Numbered from the stretch's first letter, positions 43,201 through 52,897 are shown. The stretch: DNA of 64,000 nucleotides from DASSUW01 sp963849695 (GCA_963849695.1 CAWKIT010000016.1:186001-250000); one strand, 5' to 3'. Notes: generated by a model from the sequence alone, not told the origin. Program-made: numbers and translations.

Positions 43201-43425
43201 GTGGCCAATCCACTTGCGGAGCAATTCGGCGAGACCCTGCTCGAGAAGATCAGCGGGGACGTGTATCCGAGCAACACCCAGATGGACATGCTCGAGGAGA
43301 TCGCCACGCCTCGGCTCCGGGTGATGTTCATCTTCCACCTGATGGAGAGGATCGAAGAGGACGAGTACCCGAGCATCCCGATGATGCAGCGGGCCCAGCG
43401 GCTGATCACGAGCTTCGGCGCCTGA
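43201..43425 (+). CDS. Small protein of unknown function beside gvpA
   Basis: 74 residues from the second of two adjacent GTG codons (43201), which has the better spacing from GGAGG (43191-43195). It is helical and acidic, with a repeated theme: SGDVYPSNTQMDMLEEI and EEDEYPSIPMMQRAQRL. No known domain is recognised. It converges on a GvpA gene with only 6 bases between stops. A link to gas-vesicle-like assemblies is guesswork from position. Confidence 0.65.
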   Translation: MANPLAEQFGETLLEKISGDVYPSNTQMDMLEEIATPRLRVMFIFHLMERIEEDEYPSIPMMQRAQRLITSFGA

Positions 43426-43431
43426 CGGCGC

Positions 43432-43767
43432 TCATCTGCCGAACACTCCCTCCTTGACGCCGTCGATCGCGCCCTTCGTGGCCGCCTTGTACATGCGTTC
43501 CTCCCCGGTCTCCAACAGGTGGGGCATGGTTTCGCCGCCGCTCGCGGCAAGATCGAGGCGGCCGACGGCCTCGGCGAACCGCAGATAGGTGTCGACGCTC
43601 GCGATCACGATCCGCGCGTCGATCGTCAGCAGCTCGATCCCGACCAGCGACACGCGCACGTAGGCGTCGACCACCAGCCCCTTGTCGAGGATGATGTCGA
43701 TCACGTCCGCGAGCCCGCTCGGACGTGGACGTTCCATGTAGCCACCCGGTTGCCCGGCAACCGCCAT
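43432..43767 (-). CDS. gvpA: Gas vesicle structural protein GvpA homologue, solitary
   Basis: 111 residues from ATG 43767 (ATG 43737 is an alternative). The GvpA core is LADVIDIILDKGLVVDAYVR followed by VSLVGIELLTIDARIVIASV and DTYLRFAEAVGRLDL, the residues that form the vesicle ribs. A C-terminal extension (ETGEERMYKAATKGAIDGVK) is not part of the standard protein. No gvpF, gvpG, gvpK, gvpL, gvpN or gvpO lies in the window, so it is orphan here or belongs to a dispersed set. Confidence 0.87.
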   Translation of the reverse strand: MAVAGQPGGYMERPRPSGLADVIDIILDKGLVVDAYVRVSLVGIELLTIDARIVIASVDTYLRFAEAVGRLDLAASGGETMPHLLETGEERMYKAATKGAIDGVKEGVFGR

Positions 43768-43861
43768 GCGTCGGCTTCCCCCTCGGCTCTCGAAAGCGTT
43801 CCCGAGGTAATGCCCGGGATCGGCACCGAGTCAATCACGTGAGCGCGGCGTGCGGCGCTGC

Positions 43862-44455
43862 TCAGTCACCGGCATCGCCGCGGACGACGTCGCCATCCGC
43901 GTTGACGCGCGCGGGGACCGGCTCGTCGGAGATCTCGACCTCGAACGAGCCGGTCGTGCGCTGGCCGTCGGCGGGCACCGCCTTGCCGTAGAGGCCGGGC
44001 GACGCGCGGTAGTTGACCGTGTAGGTGCCCGGCCGCACGGCGGTGAGGCGCCACTCGAGCTCGCGCGTCTGGCCGGGGAACACCGGGCCGACCGCCCACG
44101 TGTTGGTGGCGGCGGTCTCGCCGTCCTCCGGGCCGCGGTCGACGATCCACACCGGCTGGTTGCCGTCGGCCAGGCGCGTGTCCTCGGCGGCGACCGCGAA
44201 CGCGCTCGCCGGGTCGTCGCCGTCCGCTCCCTCGGTCGCGATCGTCACCGCGAGGTTCGGCAGCTCGCGGTCGTCGGTGTTGCGGACCGCCAGCCGCATC
44301 GTGGCGCGCTGGGCGGTGGACTGGCGAGCCGGGAACGACGCTTCGACGACGTCGAGCGTGAACTCGCCCTCCGGCTCGTCCTCGTCCTGCCGCTCGCTGC
44401 CGCAACCTGTCGCAAGCACGCCTGCCAAGACCACTGCCACGCACCCGAGCCTCAT
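43862..44455 (-). CDS. Putative lipoprotein with an Ig-like (DUF4352-type) domain
   Basis: 197 residues. The signal MRLGCVAVVLAGVLATGCGS has lipobox-like ATGC. The mature part is beta-rich: TMRLAVRNTDDRELPNLAVT and WAVGPVFPGQTRELEWRL give an Ig-like pattern seen in many actinobacterial lipoproteins. No enzyme motif is seen. It is divergent from the mce operon with 106 bases between starts, so an envelope role is plausible. Confidence 0.7.
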   Translation of the reverse strand: MRLGCVAVVLAGVLATGCGSERQDEDEPEGEFTLDVVEASFPARQSTAQRATMRLAVRNTDDRELPNLAVTIATEGADGDDPASAFAVAAEDTRLADGNQPVWIVDRGPEDGETAATNTWAVGPVFPGQTRELEWRLTAVRPGTYTVNYRASPGLYGKAVPADGQRTTGSFEVEISDEPVPARVNADGDVVRGDAGD

Positions 44456-44561
44456 CGCGCGGGCGAGCGTACCACCGGGCTCCGGATCCCAGCCGCGGTT
44501 GGCGTTTGTGCCTGATGCAGGGCGTCGCATAACCTTCGACGCCGTCAACCAGGGGAGCTGA
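44456..44561 (+). promoter_or_regulatory. Probable promoter region of the mce operon
   Basis: 106 bases between divergent starts. TTGTGC followed 16 bases later by CATAAC (ending near 44533) is a weak -35/-10 candidate for the mce operon. GGGGAG about six bases before GTG 44562 is the ribosome site. No operator symmetry stands out. Confidence 0.35.
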
Positions 44562-45368
44562 GTGGTCCGAACCGTCGCCGATCGCGCCTTCCTTCCGGCC
44601 AAGGGGATGCTGGAGGAGGTGGGCGACATGATGATCCTGACGGGGAAGACGATCATGTCTGCCCTCCGTCCGCCGTACCCGTACGGCGGCGAGTTCGTCA
44701 ACCAGTTCCTGTTCGCCCTCAAGCTCTGCTGGTTCCCGCTGGTGATCTCGACGGTCGCCTTCGGCTACGGCGCCCCCGGCCTCCAGGCGGCCAACTTCCT
44801 CAACCTGTTCGGCTCGATCGACCGGCTAGGCGGCTTCTTCGTGCTGGCCAGCATCCGCGAGTTCGCGCCGTTCGTGACCGCGATCGTGCTGGCCGGCGTG
44901 GCAGGGACCGCGATCACCGCCGACCTCGGAGCCCGCAAGATCCGCGAGGAGCTCGACGCGCTGCAGGTGCTGGGCGTCGACCCGGTCAAGAACCTCGTGG
45001 TGCCGCGGTTCCTGGCGCTGATGCTCGTGACCGGCCTGTTCGACATCTACGCGCTGCTGTTCGGCATCTTCGGCGGCGTGGTCGCGACGTTGACCAACGG
45101 CGCGCCGCTCGGCCCCTTCTGGGCGACGTTCTTCACCAACTCGTCGGTCACCGATCTGTGGGGCTCGGTCCTCAAGTGCACGATGTTCGGCGCGATCATC
45201 GCGATCGTCTGCTGTTACAAGGGCATGACCGCGTCGGGCGGCGCGGCCGGCGTGGGCCGGGCCGTCAACCAGGCGGTCGTGATCTCGACCTTGGGCGTGT
45301 TCGCGTTCAACTACGTGTTCACCCAGACCCTGCTCGCCACCCACCCGGAGATCCTCAACATCAAGTAG
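44562..45368 (+). CDS. Mce-system permease YrbE-A (MlaE family)
   Basis: 268 residues from GTG 44562. About five membrane spans follow an amphipathic start, with the MlaE signature IREFAPFVTAIVLAGVAGTA and ITADLGARKIREELDALQVL, where the EExDAL-type loop contacts the ATPase. It forms the inner-membrane channel of a lipid importer with the second permease. Two bases separate it from the next gene. Confidence 0.93.
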   Translation: MVRTVADRAFLPAKGMLEEVGDMMILTGKTIMSALRPPYPYGGEFVNQFLFALKLCWFPLVISTVAFGYGAPGLQAANFLNLFGSIDRLGGFFVLASIREFAPFVTAIVLAGVAGTAITADLGARKIREELDALQVLGVDPVKNLVVPRFLALMLVTGLFDIYALLFGIFGGVVATLTNGAPLGPFWATFFTNSSVTDLWGSVLKCTMFGAIIAIVCCYKGMTASGGAAGVGRAVNQAVVISTLGVFAFNYVFTQTLLATHPEILNIK

Positions 45369-45370
45369 CG

Positions 45371-46171
45371 ATGGGACGTCAGTGGCTCGCCATACCGCGT
45401 GACTGGCTCGCCTCGTTCGGCGAGATCGTGCGCTTCTGCTCGACGGTCGTGGGCGAGATCTTCACGCTGAAGGTGTTCCGCTTCTTCGGCGAGGCGCTGC
45501 GGCAGGCCGGCCTGCTGATCCTCTCCTCGACGCTGGTCATCTGGGGCCTGATCTTCATCATCGGCCTCCAGTGCGGGATCGAGGGCGCGTACTTCAACCG
45601 CTCCGTCGGCTCCCCGGCGTACGCGGGCGTGTTCGCGGCCTGGTGCGACCTGCGCGAGCTGGTCCCGTACGCGTTCGGATACATGATGGCCGCCAAGGTC
45701 GGGACCGGGATCGTGGCCGAGATCGGGTCGATGCGGATCTCCGACGAGATCGACGCGCTCGAGGTGATGGGCATCTCCTCGATGACGTTCCTGTGCGCGA
45801 CGCGGCTGCTCGCCGCCTGGCTGGTGCTGCCGTTCATGTACCTGGCGGGGATCGGCGCCGGGTTCTTCGCCTCCTACCTGGCGGTGGTCGAGCAGATCGG
45901 CGAGGTCTCGAGCGGTGGCTACTCGCTGATCTTCTGGATGTTCCAGAACCCACCCGACCTGCTCTACAGCGTGATCAAGGCGATGGCGATGGCGACGGTG
46001 ATCGTGCTGGTCGGCTGCTACTACGGCTACACGGCGAGCGGAGGGCCGGTCGGAGTCGGCACCGCGACCGCGAAATCGATGGTGCTCAACATCGTCCTCG
46101 TGCACCTGATCGGGATGCTGGGGACGCAACTATTCTGGGGCGCGAACCCGAGGGCGCCGATCGGAGGATGA
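45371..46171 (+). CDS. Mce-system permease YrbE-B (MlaE family)
   Basis: 266 residues from ATG 45371, homologous to the preceding permease. It has FGYMMAAKVGTGIVAEIGSM, then RISDEIDALEVMGIS (ATPase coupling loop), then a C-terminal GYTASGGPVGVGTATAKS. In actinobacteria the two YrbE proteins form a heterodimer. It lies 15 bases before the ATPase gene. Confidence 0.93.
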   Translation: MGRQWLAIPRDWLASFGEIVRFCSTVVGEIFTLKVFRFFGEALRQAGLLILSSTLVIWGLIFIIGLQCGIEGAYFNRSVGSPAYAGVFAAWCDLRELVPYAFGYMMAAKVGTGIVAEIGSMRISDEIDALEVMGISSMTFLCATRLLAAWLVLPFMYLAGIGAGFFASYLAVVEQIGEVSSGGYSLIFWMFQNPPDLLYSVIKAMAMATVIVLVGCYYGYTASGGPVGVGTATAKSMVLNIVLVHLIGMLGTQLFWGANPRAPIGG

Positions 46172-46186
46172 GCGTGACCGCCGATC

Positions 46187-46990
46187 ATGCACGACGAGTA
46201 CCGCTGGCACACCGGCGAGCAGCGGCCGACCGGCACCAAGGACGCGGTCGAGTTCGTCGACGTGCACAAGGCATTCGGCCGCAATCAGATCCTGCGCGGG
46301 CTCAACATGTCGATCCCCGAGGACAAGATCTCGATGATCCTCGGGCCGTCGGGCACCGGGAAGTCGGTGTGCATCAAGCACATGGTCGGGCTGCTGTACC
46401 CGGACGAGGGCGACGTGCTGGTGCACGGCGAGTCGGTTCCCGGGATGCGCGACGTGGAGCTGTTCGACATGCGCAAGCGGTTCGGCGTCCTGTTCCAGGA
46501 CGGCGCGCTGTTCGGCTCCATGAACCTGTATGACAACGTCGCGTTCCCGCTGCGCCAGCACACCGACAAGGGCGAGGACGAGATCGAGGACATCGTCATG
46601 CGGCGCCTGCGCGAGGTCGGGCTCGAGGGCTCGCTCGAGAAGATGCCGAACGAGCTCTCGGGCGGGATGCGCAAGCGCGCCGGCTTCGCCCGCGCGCTCG
46701 TGCTCGATCCCGACATCGTGCTGTTCGACGAGCCCGACTCGGGCCTGGACCCGGTTCGCACGGCGTTGCTGTGCGAGCTGATCAAGGAGGTCCACGAGGA
46801 GAACGGTGGCGCCTACGTGGTCATCACGCACGACATCATGTCCGCCAAGCGGGTCGCCGAGTACATCGCCGTGCTGTGGCGCGGCCGGATCGTCGAGTCG
46901 GGCCCGGCCGAGGACCTCTTCAGCTCCGACAACCAGTTCGTCCGGCAGTTCCTGAGCGGGGCCTCACAGGGCCCGCTGGGCATGGAGTAG
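46187..46990 (+). CDS. Mce-system ATP-binding protein (Mkl/MlaF family)
   Basis: 267 residues. Walker A is GPSGTGKSV, the signature is ELSGGMRKRAGFARAL, Walker B is IVLFDEPDSGLD, and the switch His is in VVITHD. The short C-terminal tail SGASQGPLGM is typical of MlaF/Mkl. It powers the YrbE pair. In mycobacteria Mkl is usually encoded away from mce operons, whereas here it is inside. 120 bases separate it from the first mce gene; a 6-codon ORF (47094-47114) overlaps that gene's start. Confidence 0.93.
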   Translation: MHDEYRWHTGEQRPTGTKDAVEFVDVHKAFGRNQILRGLNMSIPEDKISMILGPSGTGKSVCIKHMVGLLYPDEGDVLVHGESVPGMRDVELFDMRKRFGVLFQDGALFGSMNLYDNVAFPLRQHTDKGEDEIEDIVMRRLREVGLEGSLEKMPNELSGGMRKRAGFARALVLDPDIVLFDEPDSGLDPVRTALLCELIKEVHEENGGAYVVITHDIMSAKRVAEYIAVLWRGRIVESGPAEDLFSSDNQFVRQFLSGASQGPLGME

Positions 46991-47110
46991 CCGCCGGCGA
47001 TCGGCTCCGGCGCGCACGGAGCCACGATAGGGTTCCTGCCTGTTTTCTGGGGGACGTAGCGGAGAGGGAGTGCCGAGCGCGACCAGCCATCGGATGAGCG
47101 AGCGTCGTCG

Positions 47111-48454
47111 GTGACGGTGGCCAGGGCCGTCGCGGTCGGCGCCCTCGCCGTCGCCGTGGCGTTCGCGCTCTGGCTCCTGTTGTTCCGCGGCGACGGCGGC
47201 ACCGAGTACACGCTCCTGTTCCAGAACGCCGGCCAGCTCGTCAGGGACGACGACGTGCAGGTCGGCGGCCGCCGGGTCGGCTCGGTCCGCGCGATCGAGC
47301 TGACCGACGACAACCAGGCGGCGGTGAAGGTGTCCGTGCAGGAGCCGTACGCGCCGCTGCGCGAGGGCACGCACGCCGTGATCCGGCTCACCTCGCTGTC
47401 GGGCATCGCGAACCGCTACGTCGCGCTCACCCCCGGCCCCGGCGACGCCGAGGAGCTGCCCGCCGGGGCCACGCTGACCGCCGACTCGACCACCGACGTC
47501 GTCGACCTCGACCAGCTGTTCAACACGCTCGACGACCGCACCCGCGGCGACCTCGCCGACGTCATCAAGGGCTTCGCCACCCAATACGCGGGCAAGGGCG
47601 AAGCGGCCGGCGAGTCGGCCAGGTACTTCAACCCGGTGCTCTCGAGCTCGCGCCGGCTCGTGCAGCAGGTGACCGAGGACGAGGGGGCGCTGACGCGCTT
47701 CCTGGTCAACTCGAGCCGCGCCGTCACCACGATCGCCGAGCAGCGCGACGACCTCGCCGCGCTGGTCGGCAACGCCAACGAGACGGCCGCCGCGATCGGG
47801 GACGAGAACGTGGCGCTGGCGCGCGCGCTCGGCCTGCTGCCCACCACCCTGCGGCGCGCCAACACCACGTTCGTGAACCTGCGCGCGACGCTCGACGACC
47901 TCGACGTGCTGGTCGCGGCGTCCAAGCCCGCGACCAAGGACCTGGCGCCGTTCCTGAGAGAGCTCCGCCCGCTGGTGCGCGAGGCGCAGCCGACGATCCG
48001 CGACCTGAGCACGATCGTGAGCCGCCCCGGCCCGGACAACGACCTCACCGACGCGACGCGCGAGATGCCCGCGCTCCAGCGCGCCGCCACGCCGGCCTTC
48101 CGCGACAGCCGCCAGGCGCTCGTGCGCCTGCAGCCGGTGCTCGAGTTCGCGCGCCCGTACACGCCCGACCTCGTCGGCTGGTTCCGCGACTTCGGCCAGG
48201 GCGCGTCCAACTACGACGCCAACGGCCACTTCGCGCGCATCCAGCCGATGTTCAACGCCTTCCAGTTCACCGACGACCCCGCGGGCGGGCTGCTGACCCC
48301 GGTGCCGCCGGCCGACCGCATGGACGGCGTCGAGACCGGCGTCGTCCGCCGCTGCCCGGGCGCCGCCATCCAGCGCCCGGCCGACGGCTCCGCGCCGTTC
48401 ACCGACGGCGGCAGCGTCGACTGCGACCCGAGCCTCGTGCTCCCCGGCCCATGA
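47111..48454 (+). CDS. Mce family protein 1 of 6
   Basis: 447 residues from GTG 47111. One N-terminal membrane anchor (AVGALAVAVAFALWLLL) precedes the MlaD/Mce domain with VQVGGRRVGSVRAIEL, then a long helical region that in Mce proteins lines a periplasm-spanning tunnel. The C-terminus has a Cys pair (RRCPGA, VDCDPS). It ends overlapping the next gene by four bases (ATGA). Confidence 0.92.
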   Translation: MTVARAVAVGALAVAVAFALWLLLFRGDGGTEYTLLFQNAGQLVRDDDVQVGGRRVGSVRAIELTDDNQAAVKVSVQEPYAPLREGTHAVIRLTSLSGIANRYVALTPGPGDAEELPAGATLTADSTTDVVDLDQLFNTLDDRTRGDLADVIKGFATQYAGKGEAAGESARYFNPVLSSSRRLVQQVTEDEGALTRFLVNSSRAVTTIAEQRDDLAALVGNANETAAAIGDENVALARALGLLPTTLRRANTTFVNLRATLDDLDVLVAASKPATKDLAPFLRELRPLVREAQPTIRDLSTIVSRPGPDNDLTDATREMPALQRAATPAFRDSRQALVRLQPVLEFARPYTPDLVGWFRDFGQGASNYDANGHFARIQPMFNAFQFTDDPAGGLLTPVPPADRMDGVETGVVRRCPGAAIQRPADGSAPFTDGGSVDCDPSLVLPGP

Positions 48455-49974
48455 CCCGCGTCGCCGCCGTCGTCCTCCTGATCCTCGCGGCCGCCGCGTT
48501 CGCGATCTTCGCGCTGGGCGCCGGCGACGACGACGGCGGCGACTACAAGGTCCGCGCGATCTTCGACAACGCAGGCTTCGTGATCCCGGGCGAGGACGTG
48601 AAGGTCGCGGGTGTGAAGGTCGGCTCGATCGACTCGATCGACGTGACCGACGACTTCAAGGCCGCGGTCGTGCTCGACATCACCGACCCCGGCTACCAGG
48701 ACTTCCGGGAGGACGCCGGGTGCATCGTGCGGCCCCAGTCGCTGATCGGCGAGCGGTTCGTCGAGTGCGAGCTCACGGAGGTCCGGTCGCCGGGCGAGGA
48801 GGCGCCGCCGTCGCTCGAGCAGATCGAGGAGGGCGACGGCGAGGGCCAGTACCTGCTGCCGGTCGAGCGCAACGCCAAGGCGGTCGACCTCGACCTGATC
48901 AACAACATCATGCGCGAGCCGGAGCGCGAGCGCCTGTCGATCATCCTCTCGGACCTCGGCATCGGCGTCGCCGGCCGCGGCCGCGACCTGTCGGAGGTCA
49001 TCCGCCGCGCCGACCCGGCGCTGAGGGAGATCGACGAGGTGCTGAAGATCCTCGCCGAGCAGAACGACGCGCTCGCCGACCTCGCGCGCGACGCGGACAC
49101 GGTGCTGGCGCCGCTGGCGCGCGAGCGCCGCCACGTGAGCGGCGCGATCGAGAACGCGGGCGAGGTCGCTGCCGCGACGGCCGAGCGGCGAGGCGACCTC
49201 GAGGCCGACCTCGAGCGCCTTCCCGTGTTTTTGCGGGAGCTCAAGCCGACGATGGTCAGGCTCGGTGCGCTGAGCGACGAGATGACGCCGGTCCTGACCG
49301 ACCTCGGCGCGGTGGCGCCCGACATCAACCGGATGATCCTCGAGCTCGGCCCGTTCTCGCGCGCCGCGATCCCGGCCTTCGAGTCGCTCGGCGAGACGGC
49401 CGATCGCGGAACGCCGGCGGTCATCGCAGCGAGGCCCGTGATCACCGACCTGAAGCGGCTCGCGAACGCGGCGCGGCCGGTCGGGGCGAACGCCCGCCGC
49501 CTGCTCGAGTCGCTCCAGCGCAGCGACGGCATCGAGCGCCTGATGGACTTCATCTTCTTCCAGATGACGGCCGTCAACGGGTTCGACTCGTTCGGCCATT
49601 ACCTGCGCGCCGGCCTGATCGTCAACCAGTGCGCCAACTACGCCGTCGAGCCGACCTTCGGCTGCTCGGCGAACTACCCGCGGCAAGCGGGGGCGAGCGC
49701 CGCGACGGCGACGGCCGCGGCGGCGCCCGCCGGGCCGCGCGACCAGGTCCTGCGCCGCACGGCGATCGCGCTCGCGCGCGAGCTCGGGCTGCCGGTCCCC
49801 GAGGTGAGCGCGCCGCGTGCGCAACCCGCGAGCAGGCGCGCGACGAAGCCCGCCGCGCCGAAGCAGGCGAAGCCGCCCGCGCCCGCGGCCGCACCCACAC
49901 CGGCGCCGCGGGCCAAGGACCAGCAGGCGCAGACCGAGACGCTGCTCGACTACCTGTTCGGGGGCGACGGATGA
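48451..49974 (+). CDS. Mce family protein 2 of 6, Ala/Pro-rich tail
   Basis: 507 residues. An N-terminal anchor (VAAVVLLILAAAAFAIFAL) is followed by the Mce domain with VKVAGVKVGSIDSIDV. A helical needle region and a conserved GFDSFGHYLRAGLIVNQCAN segment follow. The last ~100 residues are low-complexity Ala/Pro/Lys (about residues 415-495), probably a flexible linker in the envelope. Overlaps its neighbours at both ends (ATGA). Confidence 0.92.
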   Translation: MTRVAAVVLLILAAAAFAIFALGAGDDDGGDYKVRAIFDNAGFVIPGEDVKVAGVKVGSIDSIDVTDDFKAAVVLDITDPGYQDFREDAGCIVRPQSLIGERFVECELTEVRSPGEEAPPSLEQIEEGDGEGQYLLPVERNAKAVDLDLINNIMREPERERLSIILSDLGIGVAGRGRDLSEVIRRADPALREIDEVLKILAEQNDALADLARDADTVLAPLARERRHVSGAIENAGEVAAATAERRGDLEADLERLPVFLRELKPTMVRLGALSDEMTPVLTDLGAVAPDINRMILELGPFSRAAIPAFESLGETADRGTPAVIAARPVITDLKRLANAARPVGANARRLLESLQRSDGIERLMDFIFFQMTAVNGFDSFGHYLRAGLIVNQCANYAVEPTFGCSANYPRQAGASAATATAAAAPAGPRDQVLRRTAIALARELGLPVPEVSAPRAQPASRRATKPAAPKQAKPPAPAAAPTPAPRAKDQQAQTETLLDYLFGGDG

Positions 49975-51365
49975 GGCGCGGCGGCGTCGCAGGCAACCCG
50001 GTGCTGATCGGCGCGGCGACGATCCTCGTCGTCCTCGTCGCGGTCTTCCTGGCCTACAACGCCAACCAGGGCCTGCCGTTCGTCCCCGCCTACGAGCTCA
50101 AGGCCCAGGTGCCGAGCGCCGCCAACCTCGTCGTCGGCAACGACGTCCGGATCGGCGGCTCGCGCGTCGGCTTCGTGAGCGACATCCAGGCCGAGCGGCG
50201 CGACGACGGCGCGACGATCGCCCTGCTCGACCTCCAGCTCGAGCGTGCCGTCGCCCCGCTGCCGGTCGACTCGACGCTGATCGTCCGCCCGCGGTCGGCG
50301 CTCGGGCTCAAGTACGTCGAGATCACGCGCGGGACCGACTCGGAGGGCTACGACGACGGCGCGACGATCCCGATCGAGGCCGCCACACCGGAGCCCGTCG
50401 AGTTCGACGAGATCCTCAACATGTTCGACGAGGAGACGCGCGAGGCGGTGGCCGCCAACACGCGCGGGTTCGGCGACGCGTTCGCGGGCCGCGGCGAGGC
50501 GATCAACACCGCGATCGGCGCCTTCCGGCCGTTGCTGCGCGACGTCGTGCCGGTCGCGGAGAATCTCGCGTCGCCGCAGACCAACCTGCGCCGGTTCGTC
50601 ATCGAGCTGGGCGAAGCGGCGGCCATCATGGCGCCCGCCGCCGAGGCCCAGGCCGAGCTGTTCGTCAACCTCGACACCACGTTCCGCGCCCTGCGCGAGG
50701 TGGCGAGGCCGTACATCCAGGACTCGATCAGCGGCGGCGTCCCGGCGCTCGACACCGCGATCCGCACGCTGCCCGAGCAGCGGCCGTTCCTGCGCAACAC
50801 CGAGGGCCTGTTCCGCGAACTGCAGCCAGGAGCCGCCGCGCTGCGCACGTCGGCACCGGCGATCGCCGGCGCGCTCGAGGAGGGGGCCGACGTGCTCCCG
50901 CGCACGCCGCCCTTCAACGAGCGCCTCGCGTCGCTGCTCGAGGAGGTCGAGCGGTTCGCCGACGACCCGATGGTTCCGCGCGGCCTGAACGCCACCACCA
51001 CCGCCCTGCGCTCGCTCGACCCCACGCTTGCCTTCGTCACGCCGGCCCAGACCGTCTGCAACTACGCGACCCTGTTCTTCCGCAACATCTCGTCGCTGCT
51101 GAGCGTCGGCGACCGCAACGGGACGTGGCAGCGCTTCGTCATCGTCGCCACCCCGCAGGGCCCCAACAACGAGGGCGGCCCGTCCTCGGCGCCGGCCAAC
51201 GGGCCGACCGTCGAGAACCACCTCCACACCAACCCGTACCCGAACACGGCGGCGCCCGGCCAGCCGCGCGAGTGCGAGGCCGGCAACGAGCCGTACCGGG
51301 CCGGCCGGACCGTGCTCGGCAACGTGCCCGGCCGCCAGCAGGCGGCGACGGAGGGCAACCCCTGA
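49971..51365 (+). CDS. Mce family protein 3 of 6
   Basis: 464 residues from ATG 49971, which overlaps the upstream stop. Anchor AATILVVLVAVFLAYN, Mce domain VRIGGSRVGFVSDIQ, helical region, and a C-terminal VCNYATLFFRNISSLLS segment frequent in actinobacterial Mce proteins. Part of the hexameric tunnel assembly together with the other five. Confidence 0.92.
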   Translation: MRRGGVAGNPVLIGAATILVVLVAVFLAYNANQGLPFVPAYELKAQVPSAANLVVGNDVRIGGSRVGFVSDIQAERRDDGATIALLDLQLERAVAPLPVDSTLIVRPRSALGLKYVEITRGTDSEGYDDGATIPIEAATPEPVEFDEILNMFDEETREAVAANTRGFGDAFAGRGEAINTAIGAFRPLLRDVVPVAENLASPQTNLRRFVIELGEAAAIMAPAAEAQAELFVNLDTTFRALREVARPYIQDSISGGVPALDTAIRTLPEQRPFLRNTEGLFRELQPGAAALRTSAPAIAGALEEGADVLPRTPPFNERLASLLEEVERFADDPMVPRGLNATTTALRSLDPTLAFVTPAQTVCNYATLFFRNISSLLSVGDRNGTWQRFVIVATPQGPNNEGGPSSAPANGPTVENHLHTNPYPNTAAPGQPRECEAGNEPYRAGRTVLGNVPGRQQAATEGNP

Positions 51366-52897
51366 TGCGCCGCCGCCGCCCCCGCAACCCCGTGCTGATC
51401 GGCCTGATCGCGCTCGCCGTGATCGTCGTGCTCGTGTTCCTCGGCTTCAGCAAGGACATCCCGTTCACCAAGCCGTTCGAGGTCAACGCCTCGTTCCAGT
51501 CGGCGAACTCGATCCGGCCCGGCTCGCCGGTGCGGATCGCGGGCGTGGAGGTCGGCAAGGTGAAGGAGATCGAGGCGGACGAGGACAACCCCGACGCCGC
51601 GGTCGTCGTGCTCCAGATCGACGACGACGGGCTGCCGCTGCACGAGGACGCCACCGCCAAGATCCGGCCGCGCATCTTCCTCGAGGGCAACTTCTTCGTC
51701 GACCTCCGGCCCGGCTCGCCGGGGACGCCCGAGCTCGAGGCCGGCGACACGATCAAGGTCACCCAGACCGCCACGCCGGTCCAGCTCGACGAGATCCTGA
51801 CCACGCTGCAGTCCGACACGCGGCAGGACCTCAAGGACGTCCTGCACGCGCTGGCGGTCGCGCTCAACTCCGAGCCGACGGCGGCCGAGGACCGCGTCGC
51901 CGACCCGTCGACGCGCGGCGAGACCGCCGCCGAGTCGTTCAACGACGCCTATGACGACATCCCGGAGGCCGAGCGCTCGACCGCGATCGTGCTCGACGCG
52001 TTCCTCGGCACCGAGCCGGGGCGCGATCTGGCGCGCCTGATCGACGGCACCGCACGCACGACCGGCGCGCTGATCCGGAATGAGAACGCGCTCCGTGGCC
52101 TCATCTCGAACTTCAACACCACGATGGCGGCGTTCGCGTCCGAGTCCGGCGACCTGAGCGCCTCGATCCGCGAGCTGCCGCTCACGCTCGAGACCGCGAA
52201 CCGCACGTTCACCTCGCTCAACGAGGCGTTCCCGCCCACCCGCGCGTTCGCGCTCGAGATCATCCCCGGCGTCCGCGAGACGCCGGCCACGATCGACGCC
52301 GCGCTCCCGTGGATCGACCAGGCACGGCCGCTGGTGGGCGAGAGCGAGCTCGGCGGGCTGGCGCAGGAGCTCGCGCCGGCCACCGAGGACCTCGCCCGGC
52401 TGACCGACGAGGCGCTCGACCTGCTTCCGCAGACCGACCTCGCGGCCAAGTGCACGCGCGACGTGATCCTGCCGACCGGCGACGTCGTGATCCGGGACGA
52501 GTTCACGTCGGGCGTCGAGAACTACAAGGAGTTCTTCTACACGCTGGTCGGGCTCTCCGGCGAGGGCCAGAACTTCGACGGCAACGGCATGTACGTGCGG
52601 TTCCAGACCGGCGGCGGCGCGGACAGGCTGTCGCTCGGCTCGGCGTCCGCGGACACGGACGAGCAGTTCGGCAACGCGATCGCGCCGCCGCTCGGCAACC
52701 GGCCCGCCTATCCCGGCCGCAAGCCGCCGTACCGGCCGACCGTGCCCTGCTACACGCAGAGGCGCCCCGACCTCAACGGCCCGGCGGCCGCCAGGTCGCT
52801 CCCGACCGGGCAGGCCACGCTGGCCGCGAAGAAGGCGCTGCCGGAGCTGCGGCGCAAGCTGCGCCCGTTCGGCTCGAAGGACGGGGTGCGCAAGTGA
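51365..52897 (+). CDS. Mce family protein 4 of 6
   Basis: 510 residues from ATG 51365 (TGATG overlap with the preceding stop). Anchor LIGLIALAVIVVLVFLGF, Mce domain VRIAGVEVGKVKEIE, needle helices with repeated Thr-Leu heptads, then a C-terminal GQNFDGNGMYVRFQTGG segment and basic tail. The arginine-rich MRRRRPRNP before the anchor supports a cytoplasmic N-terminus. Confidence 0.92.
   Translation: MRRRRPRNPVLIGLIALAVIVVLVFLGFSKDIPFTKPFEVNASFQSANSIRPGSPVRIAGVEVGKVKEIEADEDNPDAAVVVLQIDDDGLPLHEDATAKIRPRIFLEGNFFVDLRPGSPGTPELEAGDTIKVTQTATPVQLDEILTTLQSDTRQDLKDVLHALAVALNSEPTAAEDRVADPSTRGETAAESFNDAYDDIPEAERSTAIVLDAFLGTEPGRDLARLIDGTARTTGALIRNENALRGLISNFNTTMAAFASESGDLSASIRELPLTLETANRTFTSLNEAFPPTRAFALEIIPGVRETPATIDAALPWIDQARPLVGESELGGLAQELAPATEDLARLTDEALDLLPQTDLAAKCTRDVILPTGDVVIRDEFTSGVENYKEFFYTLVGLSGEGQNFDGNGMYVRFQTGGGADRLSLGSASADTDEQFGNAIAPPLGNRPAYPGRKPPYRPTVPCYTQRRPDLNGPAAARSLPTGQATLAAKKALPELRRKLRPFGSKDGVRK

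Noticed and set aside
46168..46533. ATG 46168 (MSVTADHARR) as the start of the mce ATPase
   Set aside because: It is in a different frame from the Walker motifs; ATG 46187 leads into the ATPase frame.
47094..47114. A six-codon leader peptide (MSERRR) overlapping the first mce gene
   Set aside because: There is no ribosome site and it is too short to support; mentioned only in the ATPase entry.
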